Source: Hysterangium stoloniferum (lineage: Eukaryota; Basidiomycota; Agaricomycetes; Hysterangiales; Hysterangiaceae). Taken from it: a DNA stretch of 64,000 bases. Position 1 is the first letter of the stretch; each line of letters starts with the position of its first letter. The DNA lies in assembly GCA_015178975.1 (NCBI GenBank), contig WHVD01000053.1, positions 372,001 through 436,000 of the forward strand, in the 5' to 3' direction. Below the pieces are notes generated by a model. It saw nothing but the letters and a program-made list of their open reading frames with translations. It was not told where the DNA came from and ran no database searches. Below are positions 22,288 to 33,732 of this stretch, in pieces. A program made the position numbers and the translations under genes.

Positions 22288-22738
22288 TGAATTATTTCAC
22301 CGAGATCCACCGTCAGATACCATGTCTCAGATTCATATAGTAAGAGTTACTCATATTTCGTATCAGCGTTACTCATACCTCAGTCGTTTACACTCATCCG
22401 TGTCGACTGAGGTACGTTACCCATGATTATATCCCTTAGTAGTTTACTTATAGTATTATAACATTACTTGTTATAATAGTTCCTACTGTTTCCCAGCAGT
22501 TTGACTAAGAATCTTAAGACTATATTTTATAAAATTGGATGGGAAAAATATATGAAAGGAGAAATACCGAACTTGTCCAATAACGAGTAACACGATTATG
22601 TAATGCTTACTTGCCTGTGAGATTTGAAGGGGCCGATCGGCGGGGAGATTGGAGTGGCAATTGGCAATTAGCAATGCTTCTTCTATTGTTCAGCGATATA
22701 CGCACCGAAACGCCTTTACATCCCTTTCAACTTAGATC
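22288..22738 (+). promoter_or_regulatory. Upstream region of the cyanamide hydratase-like gene
   Basis: About 450 bp of AT-rich non-coding sequence before the ATG at 22739. It contains repeated GTTACTCAT-like words (22346-22395). No clear TATA box close to the start. Confidence 0.4.
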
Positions 22739-23709
22739 ATGAGCAACGATAACATTGTCAAATACGGATACTTCCCAGTTCCTCGCGATCCCGATGTTCT
22801 CTTCAAAGATCACCCGACTGCAGGAGGTCCTGATCCCCAGCAGGCGTCCTACACCCTTGCAGAGATCCCCTTTCCAGATTCAGAGCTAGTCAGAAGGAGC
22901 AAGGCATTTGTTGAGAAGAAACTGAATGAGCCGACATTCAATCATAGTCATCGGGTCTACGTTTATGGTGAGTGCCGTAGTTGTCTGGTTGGGACATTGA
23001 GATTGACGCGGATATGTTACAGGTACCGCACTCGTCAAGAAGCACTTCCCGGATTGGAAATATGACGATGAGGCGTATTACCTGAGTTGTTTATTCCATG
23101 ATATCGGCACGGCTGATGCCTATTTGTCAACAACTAAAATGTCTTTCGAGTTCAAAGGCGGGATAGTCGCACGCGAGTTCATCATTCAACATGGTGGTGA
23201 GGAGGATTTGGCCGATGCCATTTGTGAAGTACGTTGCTTGATTTTCTGCTTCTTTGTACCACTTATTCATTGAATTTATTATAGGCCGTTATTCGCCACC
23301 AAGATATCTTCGTAAAAGGCGGGAACATTACCGCCATTGGTCAGGTATTGCAGCTTGCGACCATCATCGGTGAGCACGCACAGACCAATATTTAAGTACT
23401 CCCTCATCTCCTCTTTCAGACAACGTCGGCATGTGCGTTCACCCGGCTCCGATCTCCTTTCCGATACCCTTCTGACCTTCTCCTTTTAGCCGTGCCAACC
23501 TCCTCAGCACCTCCCTCATCGAGGCCACCGTCGCCGCGTTCCCGCGCCTCAAGTGGTCTGGTTGCTTTGCAAGTGTGATCAACAAAGAACTCGCACTTAA
23601 GCCCTGGTGCCATACTTCGACTTTCGAGATTCCGAACTGGAAGGAGGGCGTACCGAGTAACTTTGCGGGAGATGTGCTGAAAAACTCGTTGATGAATAAT
23701 TTTGAGTGA
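22739..23709 (+). CDS. Cyanamide hydratase-like HD-domain protein
   Basis: A five-exon gene (22739-22967, 23023-23228, 23285-23369, 23420-23432, 23490-23709) joined by GT-AG introns of about 50-60 bp, giving 250 residues. That is close to the roughly 240-250 of fungal cyanamide hydratases, including yeast Ddi2/3. The family hydrates cyanamide to urea in the cytosol with a metal bound by an HD domain. Visible landmarks are NHSHRVYVYG (residues 68-77), CLFHDIGTAD (His102-Asp103, the HD pair) and AVIRHQDIF further on. The 13-bp fourth exon is unusually small, but both its splice sites are good and the frame is kept. The start is the only ATG before the conserved Tyr-Gly-Tyr-Phe-Pro region. It stands alone at the right edge of the transposon nest. 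Substrate is inferred from family; HD proteins of this group can have other small-molecule substrates. Confidence 0.85.
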
Positions 23710-26700
23710 GCGGAAGGGGCTCCACTTATCTATCGTCGTTTGCATAGTTGACTGATACTCGGAGCATAAATCAATCATGTATGTGAGACTCACTTCAAGC
23801 GGTAACCAGTTTTTCTGGTTGAAAATGTAATAATTATATTCAGCGGAAAAAGTATCTTCCCTGACAAGTACAAGTAATCAAACCCCGAGTTGCGCTGGTG
23901 AATGATGCTGATGCCGTTTATAGACACTTTCTAAATTACAAAAGTGAAAGGGTCCTTGTCTGCCCAGTAGACAAACCCGAAAAATCCAAAACAAGCGTTG
24001 CTATCACTACACCGTCTTAGATACTTGTCATCAACATGTCAACTAGTACTCACAAGAATATTCCAGTAATTATTACTCAACACATCGAATAACGTCCTTG
24101 GGCTACCTGATTTTCCATAAACACGATATAAACCACCTTCATTAATTTAATGAACACCCAACTATTTTGGCAGCTTCAAACAGAATGAAATAGAACTTAA
24201 ACCATTTCAGTCGGGGGTGAGACCCTTCTCTAAATCATCACCTATAGACTTGAGTTGCGGAGTCCGTTTTATCCACTGTTTCGTTCTTGCACATCATCTC
24301 CTGTCTATCCCAATTATATGTATCTATATTATCTTTCATGAATTCTGCTTATTCCCATGAATCTGTTGTTCTTATTATTAGTGGTTTATGCGAGCGTGCA
24401 CACGGCGCCACTATTGTTCCATGCGAAGGCGACAGGTACACTTGCATACATGAGACAATAAAAGGTCGACAGGATGTATCTAGTAAATGAATGGTTGGCT
24501 CATGAGATACCTTAAACACATTCGTTTGCTTCTTGGAAGCGATAATTGGCAGTGGGGCAAACCTGTCTCATACAGGGACTTTGAAAGTGTGCAACTTAAA
24601 CCTTCCCTACCATGATCGCAATGCAGAATTCATATTTGAGGCTATCCAGACCATCTACACTATATTACAGTATATCATATGACTTGTGCGAGAAGGGTGA
24701 GTATCTGGAAGCTGGTTGAAATGGTAGCGCAACTCCCGCTCAGAACCCCGAGTTGGGGAATTGAATGTTCGAGTACAATATAATACATTTTTAAGAAGGA
24801 GCGTTGTCAGGTGGCCTCACAGAAATCGATATTCCAGTTGGCACAAAATCACTTCTGAGCTACTATATTCAACTCTCTGATAAAGCTACGCCCAGATATT
24901 CTACATGTCTACATGATCATGTTGAGAAAAGACACCGTAGGACAACCTACCCCGAGGCATTATCGTTAGAACACCTTTGGCAAGTTATTCTATGCACCAG
25001 ACTGAAGTGAGTTCGGCCTTTATAAGGTATCAAATTATGTGCCTGGCATGATATTTTATAATTACATAATATAATTTGGTATACTCTTCTATACACGAGA
25101 GTAAGTATAACATTTTGTCGGTACATAGCATAGTCCGGTATACTATTCTACACACGAGACTGGGGATAACATGTTATAGGTTCTACATTTTAACACAATA
25201 CTCTGAGCGAGGAGGTAAATAACACTTTACTCTGGACTGTATCCTGGCTTATTCAAAAGTTGGCGATCTAACTTTGCAGGTAATGTAGCATATCGCCTCG
25301 TAGACTCCGTTTACCCGGACAGAAGGGGAGTACCTCTGAAACAAACGAGCTCCTACTAATATATGTATTTCCTACCTCAGACTATGGCTGTGCGTACAGC
25401 CTCGATTCGGTGGTTCAACCAGCCGGCACACAATGACATTCATTATCACCTGAGCTTCGTATCTCAACGGGAAATCTGACACGCACCAGACGCTATCCAG
25501 GCTGTGCGGGGTAATTGTCTGATGTTGAGGCTTCTACCGGAATAAGTGAACCAATGCAGATCTCCCCTTCTCATCCTGGTCTAGACCGAGGACAGGAGGG
25601 GAGAACCTCAAAACGGTACAGTCGTCTATGCACCACGATGCATCGTGTCGAACGCACGCTAGACGGCGAATAATACGGCTGCGACCAAAACCGGCCTGGA
25701 CCAGTGACCCCGCCTGGGAGACCGGCGATAAAGTTCACCTGATATTATGGGAAGTTGCTAGGGGGTCGTGTCATGCCAGGAATATCTGTACGGAGTTCAG
25801 TGTGCGTAAATACAGTTCTAGGTATGCTAATGGCACTCCCCATCAATGTCATATAGCGTAGTACATAGTTGTCATGCCTGGCATAATGTCGGTTTTATAC
25901 AACTATACTCGGTTGAAAAGGTCGTTGACGTAAAAGGTCACGCTGTATTGTGCCTGTGTAGTGCCTTCCAAGGAATCCGAGAACAAGTCATCTAGGTAAG
26001 CATCTCCCACAAAGCGATCGAAGGTATGTACCTAGACCATCTTCGAACCTAAATTTTATTACCTGAACACTTACAGCCATGACATTGGACACCAGGGCCT
26101 CTCACTACCTAATAAGAAGGCAGCCTTTCCTCGTTAGTTCAAGAGTGAGCCAATCCAAGATATTTTTAGAACAAACTCCCAGTCCATCTCCACATATTCT
26201 TCTATACCTTGGACGGCGGAATCGGGAACCTCGCCAACTTACATCACTGATTTGAGCAGATGTCTTGCATATCACATCGAGTCTTGAGGCAAAGTCACGA
26301 GGCAGGGAAGCACAACCGCGACGGGAGTAAGTGTTATACCAAATACAGCACTGCGTTGGCAACATGAGCGGATGCCGTCCATAAAGGTCCAGAGATCACG
26401 AACAACTTTTAGATTGAATTAGACACTGGCCCGCATTCACACTACAGAGCCTTTCATGAAGGGGCAGAAAGCCGGGAATTCTCGTGAGAAGTTGAAACAG
26501 AAGTCGCCGCCACACCCGTTATATTTATAGACTCTTGGACTGCCACCGCACCGGATTAGGACTTGAAATAATCTATTTTTGAGCCATTATCACAAGGAAT
26601 CGCTGCTTGCCATAAGCAACTACTCCACTTGACGGGCGCGACGATGAAAAAAAAAGACAAATGAAAGATGCTAACACGGAGCATGGTCATGGGTTCAGGT

Positions 26701-27382
26701 TAAAAAAACGACCCGGCTGAGAATAGATACATGAATGGCGAAACGCAGAGAATGAATCAACGAGGCAGAGGGAAGGAATCGGGAGTCCCGGAGCCATGAT
26801 CCCCCTTAATGTTGCCAAGACGGTGCGCATCCTTCTGGCGCCCCCGAGGAGACATTCCCGAACGAAAAAGGTCTCTTCCTATAACAGAAGTCAAGTATCT
26901 GAGGAGAAATCCAAGGAGCCTCCCTAGAGTTAGGTCGATCAAGATGTGAACTGAAGACGTGGAGCGAGATACGACCGAGGGCAAGGTCATCGCTTTACAT
27001 GGCATTTGATATTTATTGGGAGGTCAAATGATTTAACGTTTGGTAAATATAGACGGAGACTGAATCCAGGCCCCGATTCCAACCCAGATCTCAGTTACAA
27101 TGTCCGCTGTAAGGTTTCAGGCGGCAAGACGGTACACGCTCCGACACGGCCGCGAAGAGATGCCGACGGCAAATGGACTCTGGTCGGTTGACCCGGTCCC
27201 CTCTCCGAAATGATTTGCCTTATATTCGAAGCAAGCGTTGCCGGGCCCTTTGGTGTAATTGAAATGCGGGACATACTGTATTAGCTTATCATGTATCTGG
27301 TCGTGGTTGTTGGACAATTCCAGGACGCCTGAATAAATTAAGAGAGGGTTCATCTCAAAAGTTCCGATTTGGATACTTCTGA
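23710..27382. other. Gene-poor stretch, no recognisable gene
   Basis: 3.7 kb with only short open frames on both strands and none I can tie to a family. Composition is mixed. It contains a 59-bp tandem duplication (25078-25190), a possible RNA polymerase III box pair (24713-24776) and an A-run near 26648. It may contain decayed coding sequence too altered to read. Confidence 0.5.
25078..25190. repeat. Two-copy 59-bp tandem repeat
   Basis: GGTATACT-TTCTA-ACACGAGA recurs 59 bp later (25078 and 25137), followed by similar GTA/GGGATAACAT tails. The copies are diverged. Confidence 0.6.
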
Positions 27383-27688
27383 AATGGAGCCCCTTCCATC
27401 TCCGATCACTCGGTTACTGCCCAGCGTCCTCCGGCTTATGCAGAAATATCGTTTTGGGATCGCATTGTTCTTCTGTTCAAGCCAGATGGTTCAGTCATCG
27501 GGATAAGTCCGAGGAGGGAATTGGACGCATGGCCTTATCTGAGCATTGCTTTCTCCACATGCCGTAACAACTCGGATGATGTGCAATCATTGGCGATCAC
27601 TATCATAGAAGCTATTCACAGGCTTTTGAGGCTGAAATTCAACGGATACTGCCATTCAAAGCCAAGGACCAACACGACGTACCCTTGA
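27383..27688 (+). CDS. Unassigned coding-like segment
   Basis: An open stretch of about 100 codons with protein-like composition (AEISFWDRIVLLFKPDGSVIG and AWPYLSIAFSTCRNN are typical segments), ending in a stop at 27686-27688. It has no obvious in-frame ATG near its start, so it may be the last exon of a gene whose 5' part I cannot identify, or a remnant. Family unknown to me. Confidence 0.3.
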   Translation, partial: NGAPSISDHSVTAQRPPAYAEISFWDRIVLLFKPDGSVIGISPRRELDAWPYLSIAFSTCRNNSDDVQSLAITIIEAIHRLLRLKFNGYCHSKPRTNTTYP

Positions 27689-28046
27689 CGCACCTGTCTT
27701 CTAATGTTTCAGAGGACGGAGACCGCCTTTGACGCCGTCGGAAAGGTCCCGTTACATATTGAGGAATGCTGGAAACCCACAAAACATGTTCGAGTTCTAC
27801 TGTACCGACGGCATTTTCCGCCAGCAGTCCGGAGGAAACTGCACTCATCCTAACTGGCGGCTGACTTACACCACTCGATTCATAACCAAAACACACGGCC
27901 CTCGTTGCTCCCAGCGTTTCCGTGTTCCGCCTTCTGCTTTTCATTTGACTTTTATGGTCATATTTGGCTCACCTCCCCGCACCTCCCCGTCATATATACC
28001 TACCCCACCACCAGCTTTGAGGATTCCACCATGCCCCTCCTAAAAA
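27689..28046 (+). promoter_or_regulatory. Upstream region of the F-box gene
   Basis: About 360 bp with pyrimidine-rich tracts (CACCTCCCCGCACCTCCCCG near 27970-27990) and a TATATA word at 27993, 50 bp before the ATG. Otherwise I see nothing. Confidence 0.4.
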
Positions 28047-30237
28047 ATGACCCAACTCCATCTCGTCCCACCAGAGATATTGCACAACATATTTTTATTC
28101 GTCGCCACTGACCGTGCCTCTCTTGGTCCCCCGAGTGGGATCATTCCGCTAATTCTCACGAGTCGCCGAATGCACTCGCTCCTTTGCGCATGCAACGCTG
28201 AGAATGCTCACATTTACTATGCACTCTTCTTTCATTTCTTTGACATGGAGGCACCACGACGGCGAATGGGTCGAGACCTCACAACGTCATCCTGTTGTTC
28301 ATCGGAGCTTCGCAAGCGTTTTGCGTCTATTCAACGTGTTCGAGACCACACCCGTTGCCGCTATATTAATGTGGGGTTATTAACCGAGGACCTATGTCGA
28401 TGCTATTTGATGTTGCTAGAAAAGTAGGCCCATCTCCACTCTATCTCCGCCAGCAGTTTAATATCCGTATCAATGTTCCTAGTGATGAGAAAAATGCCCC
28501 ATTACTATTTCACTATGCTAAACTTCCCACGGTTATCGTTGGTCTTGCCCAAGAGTATCTTTCCGATGATTGGTTGTCCTCCATACCCTCCTCTCCCCTG
28601 CTATCGTTTTTACTGTGGAACCTATGGCTCGTTTCGTCACATAGTACGTCGACTACGCTTTCTTGCTCGATTTCACTTACAAAATTTAATCAGGTCTCTT
28701 GATGGGAGAAGACCAGAGCATTCTAAATAAATTCCAAGATAGCCTTTTCCCATGCGCTATCTCTGCCTGGCTTGTAAGTCGAGTTGATGTCACAATAGTT
28801 TAGCTAACACCCATCTCCAGTTCCCTGACTACCCGCCCTCCATATCTCCACCCCCTAGTGATCTGCGTCGACCCACTGCGATTGCACCATCACTCTCCTA
28901 CACAATTAACTTATTTTCCAGATCCGTCACCTTCACTGCCCCACCCCCGACGCCGGCAGCGATCCTTTCCTCTTGTCCCCGCTCGGACGCGGTTCTCCTC
29001 AGATTTGCCCAGAGTGCGGCGGCGGCAGCCAATCCATCCTTTGCTCCCAGTGAAGAATCTGTAGCCCGATCTGAACGATTCCTGGCTTCCTCCGTCGCAA
29101 ACCTTCTGCAGGAGGAGCCCATCGCATTGATCCCCGGACTTGACGTCCTCCGGCGACCTAGTGCACGTTTCGATGACGACTGGGCGCGGCTTCAGATGAC
29201 GCACCCAGGCCCAGGCCATGTACGCACTCCCCCCGTGACCAATGATATCCGCCCTTTACTTGCCGCTATTTCCGGGATTTGGGAGGGTCGCATGGAGGTG
29301 AGATTCTCTGTTTATTTTCCCCGCCCGCCTCCCCTCGTGTGGTAATTCATGTGCCTAACGCGTTTTCGGCCAATCAAGTATCCCACTTACGGCCAATACA
29401 TGGGCCTCCGCGAATCTGGCACTCCCCTCATAAGCGCCTATGAGTCTCTCTTCATAACATCATTGCCGCTGACAGCTCGCCTCCGAGTATATTATTGTGT
29501 TGACGAGTCCTTCAAGCTGCGAGTTCCCGGAGGCAGGGACAGTATTCTACACGCGTGTCTACCACGTGAAGAGGAAATGAACATCACACTGACTAACGGA
29601 GGGGTAAGCTCAATGCTTGCCTTTTATGGACATTGATTCTCATGGCCCTGTATTAATGTAGGATCTACGAATTTCGGATCGGATCGAAGGAACCCATGCC
29701 AGATATCTTCTCTACGATCCTCTCCGAGGTAACTACGCTGTCGCCAATTAATGCTCTTATTTACATCATTTTCCACCCCAGGGATTCCTGATGACGTTAA
29801 TATAATAGATGTAATATTAATGGGAAACGTGAGTCCCCCCAATTTTCGTTCATTTGTTCAGACATGCGCTCCGAGAAACCGCGCCGCATGAAAATAAAAA
29901 TAAGCGAATTGTCGAATTTAAACTCACCATTTCTCTGCAGACTCTTTCCCCAAACGCAGGGCTCGACGCACAATACATAGGCCGCCTTAACATGACCAAT
30001 GGACTGATAATTCTACTGCGTCACGGCGTACGCATTCCTTTTTTATTTCTGCACAATGGCACCTGATGCGATCTCATCGAGCAGCCACAATTGGGGGGAG
30101 AGCTTCTCCGCGGCTTCATCCATCACAACCAGAACTTCGTAGGTCGCTGGCGGACCACGACACCACCTGCCGAGGCAGATAATTGGGAAGGCCCGTTCCT
30201 CATGGGACGCCGTAGCGAAGAGACGATCATCTCGTGA
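28047..30237 (+). CDS. Basidiomycete F-box family protein, possibly frameshifted
   Basis: The first exon starts with an F-box-like segment (LVPPEILHNIFLFVATD, residues about 6-22), then the conserved LTEDLCRCYLMLLE block. Downstream exons give LLSFLLWNLWLVSSH, a long Ala/Ser-rich exon (about 28,840-29,300) ending WEGRME, segments resembling RYLLYDPLRG and YIGRLNMTNGLIILL, and a last exon with NFVGRWR and WEGPFLMGRRSE before the stop at 30235. That order fits the large mushroom F-box family I know, thought to recruit substrates to SCF ubiquitin ligases. Odd point: the LMLLE exon and the following open frame (from about 28,430) are in different frames, and I found no GT-AG pair that joins them properly. 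The gene may carry a frameshift. The intron at about 28,644-28,693 and later ones look normal. Confidence 0.65.
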
Positions 30238-31732
30238 ATCCGAAACCCGGCCCTGTTCTCTTTGGCTGATGATCAAATGTGGCAGCATGACCCTGTGTCG
30301 ATCGCATGGCACGAGGTCCGCTCAATGGCGAAGTCTCATCCTTCCATTCAGGGCACCCGAAGTTTATTCACCGTCACATGGCAATACATTTTATAATTCA
30401 TCTTATATACACGATTATTTTTTTCCATACCTACTCGTATCCCCGCTCATCGCATGGCTCATTCAGCATATCACTCAATGTACGTTCTCATCGGCAGCCA
30501 TATGTGAATATACATGCTGGCATGGTTCTTGCAGGAACCGAGCGACGGCTTAGACCAGTCAAGACGAACAATGCACAATCGCACGGGAGAATCCGGATCC
30601 CCCCACAATCTCCCCTATGACGTAAAACTCTTGGGTGGTCGGATTCGAAATGGCACTAGTTGAAAGAATCAAAACGTCCAGTAAGCCGTTCATGTATTTA
30701 GGCTTGTGAGTCACGAAGGATTTGTAATACGTTAATATCAGTTGTTGTGGTTTGGACCCACATGTACCGACATGCACCGACAGTTGTGCGCTGGTCGTAG
30801 TATCGAGTGCCGCACGATCCCTGCGTGCCGGGAGTAGTTCGGCACTCAACGTCCAGCCGAGCGTATGAAGGAGTCGCACGCCTTTTGTTTCCTACGACAT
30901 CTCTGTCAGTACAGTATCTGAGATCCTTTCACGGATTATCATTCCTTAATTCTTTCTTTTTATTTCTCCCATCCACCCTTCCCCCATATTGAGGATTTGG
31001 GTTAATCAATGAATCAAGTTTATTAATTATTGGATGTTTAATCTATTGTTAAGTGAGAGTGAGAGTTGTACTGCAAGAGAGGACCCGCCCGGCGAGTCTT
31101 CCCACGCATATGTGGAGAGCTAAGCTCTCCCCCTACCCAACCATACAGCTCTCTGCTCTCATCACAACACATAGATGAAGCTGGATTTGAGTCAGAGGCC
31201 CTTTCAAGAATTTTGCCCTTGAAAAATCTTTTTCCTGTTGAGTACCAGTAAGAGCATTGGCTAGCCTATTATGTGACAGGTCATGTGGGAGACCTCTACC
31301 AACCATACATCAGAATTTACTTTATGCATGACTTTGTGGTTCCTAGCAGTTATGCAGCTGATAATGTAACAAAAATGGGAGTCTACCAGGCTAGGGATTG
31401 GAGTTTGGGTGTTGTTGAAGTAAGCTTAAGGGACTTGGCTTCAATTTATGGATGTATTGTGCCATCCAAAGAAATAAATTAAAAACAAAATATGTACTCT
31501 TTAGATTTTCCTTAACCACATCATTTTTATGCTACTGAATTTCTGCCTGAGGTGTTTAGTGTGTGACAGTCAACCCACATCTGAGATTCAGAAATAGGCT
31601 GTGAATGTACAATTATCAGCTAAATGCAAACCTGTCTACATATATTAGTCCTCACATGTGAATGCACCAGCACAAGGGGCCTGTGAATCAATACCCACTT
31701 TTTATTATAATTCCTCCGCATTTCGCTCGCAA
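30238..31732. other. Intergenic stretch, nothing recognised
   Basis: About 1.5 kb between two converging genes. It has AT-rich and pyrimidine-rich parts and short open frames without a family. At about 31428-31450 a GGGACTTGGCTTCAATTTATGG segment resembles the reversed U5 block of the LTR families, but I could not define LTR ends. Confidence 0.5.
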
Positions 31733-33269
31733 TTATGACGCCTTAGACTGCAGGGTGCTCTCCTGTAACAATTTTAATGTAGCATATGCAGTCTCAAGCC
31801 TATTACCACATCCGCCAGCAGAATAAGCAACCATCTACGAGACTTGCCAAATGTAAGCGTACTCACTTCGGTATATCCACTCCGATTTCTCTGCCTTTCT
31901 TAACGACGCCGCCGACAATGCCTTCCACCTCCATGGGCCGACCATGCATCAAATCAAGCAGCATACTCGGTTTGTATGAATTTGCGGGCTTGGTCCGTCC
32001 GGGATATGTTTCCGCCCAGTTTGAGTTTGAAAGTCTTTCAGCGCCAGCGATCGCGGTATCTGGTAACCCAAGATTCAATCCCTTGCCGACACGTGCTGCC
32101 TGAGGATAGAGGTTATAAACGGAGCTTTGTCACTAATCTGGAAACATTCTACCTCATTCATGAATCCAAGAATGGTGGGTGTGGTAGAGGGAAACCATTT
32201 GTCCGAAAGAACAAGGCTCAAATCAGAACGAGACAAAGTGCTAAAGACGGAGTAGCCGATATTCCTGTATAATAGCGTGAAAACAGGGTGTAACTGAGAT
32301 GGCAGATATAACTAACCAGATATTTTTCTCCCATCTAAGTGCATCGATGTAATCTGTAGTTGTGGCCTCACTGCCACCTAATTTTAATGCCCCAGTTATG
32401 AGGTTGAGCCGTTCCTGCGCGAAGGCCTTGTACTTTGGGTCCACCTCAGTCTTGGGCCAATGAATTCCGAGGACAAGGCGGTCCTAATAATGATGAATTT
32501 TTAGATTACATTCTAAAAGTTTTTTTTTTCGATATACAACATACTACGCCGCCATGCTTCACCGCTCGGCCACCATCGACGACACTTGCATCGACCCACG
32601 CACACGTTGATAGGACAGCCGCATTTGGTGTGGCTTTTTGTAGATCTTCATTGATGCCGATACCGTTTTGAATGAGAAGGAATGTCGAGGAGCAGGAAAG
32701 GAGCGGTCCCAGTAACTTGGGTGTGGTAATTACGTCCGGGAGATATCTATTTATAGACGCTTTAAATTGTATAGTGGACGGGATGGGATGATGTGATTAA
32801 ACCCACTTTGCAGCACAAATAATGAAATCGTATTTTCTATCAGCAGCCTCTGTTGTTGACTTGACCACTATGAGTCGGGAGCGTCAGAGTTGGATCTGGC
32901 AGCGTCAGAGAATTACCTCGTGAAGGTTTCCATGCATTAATATTTCCAAACTTTGATGATCGTATATCGAGGCCACGGTCTGGAGTAATGTCAGAAAATA
33001 TAGAAGGATAAGAGGCGTTTCACAATAGCCTGACGCACCTTTAACGACGTCGTAATTGGACCTGAAAGTGTCAAGGTTTGTACTTCCAATAATACATGTG
33101 ATGCTCACCTGCACACTGCAGTGACAGCAGCTTTTGCGGACCTTCCCAAGACGAAGCTATAAAGACCACCGAGTGCTTCATGAATTCATCATGACACGTT
33201 AAAATCTGAGATAAAATTCTGGCTTCTCGTGTACTTACCTCCAAGCCCAACAAGACACACTTGTAACAT
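31733..33269 (-). CDS. Ketopantoate reductase-like protein (ApbA/PanE family)
   Basis: Read from 33269 on the minus strand, the first exon is MLQVCLVGLG, then GALGGLYSFVLGRS, the Rossmann glycine motif binding NADP(H). After short introns come AVCRSNYDVVK and GLDIRSSKFGN, then PLLSCSSTFLLIQNGIGINEDL and AVLSTCAWVDASVV. The C-terminal domain has RWEKNIW, SMLLDLMHGRPMEVEGIVGG and a last exon LETAYATLKLLQ before the stop at 31735-31733. Both ApbA domains are present in order and no disabling change is evident, so the gene looks intact. The family reduces 2-ketopantoate to pantoate for coenzyme A synthesis; fungi have many diverged members whose substrates differ, so the exact reaction is not certain. 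It is divergent from the SDR gene starting at 33733, 463 bp away, which may allow a shared promoter. Confidence 0.82.
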
Positions 33270-33732
33270 CAAAAACGATAAGAATGACTCAGAGTTTTGC
33301 TTAGTTACCCGAACTGGTAGCGCTGGTCGGTTATGTCGTCATTAAATCGTACAAAAGTTCCTGAAAAGCTCACGTTGTAAATTCAGGCCTTAAAACGGTA
33401 AAAGCGACCGATTTAGCATTTCTAATATACATACTAATATAACACCCGACCGAGTCCTCAATCACGCCTTCCATGGGCCTACAAAAGCCAACAAATATCG
33501 ATAATTTTGATATCCGATCATATGTTACCAAAATGTCTTGCAAACCTCGGGTATGATCTCCCGCAAATCGCAATCCGTTTGGAAATCTCACACGTGACGG
33601 GCCGCTTTGAACTCTCGGACCGTTCGACTCAAGACTATCCGTAGAAGCCATCAAAATAAAAATAGATAAATACTGTCCAGCCTGAACTCATGAGAAGATT
33701 CCGTTCGTCCAGAGTCAATCGATCTGCACAAG
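33270..33732. promoter_or_regulatory. Shared divergent promoter region
   Basis: 463 bp between the start codons of the ketopantoate reductase-like gene (-) and the SDR gene (+). I see no clear TATA box or palindromic operator. Shared control is inferred from geometry only. Confidence 0.35.

Noticed and set aside
24706-24786. tRNA gene
   Set aside because: No acceptor-stem pairing and no normal anticodon arm; only box-like motifs remain.
31047-31770. Possible solo LTR from TGTTAAG to TGTAACA
   Set aside because: The flanking five bases (TCTAT and ATTTT) do not match, the U5-like segment is in the wrong place, and the right end overlaps the reductase gene's last exon.
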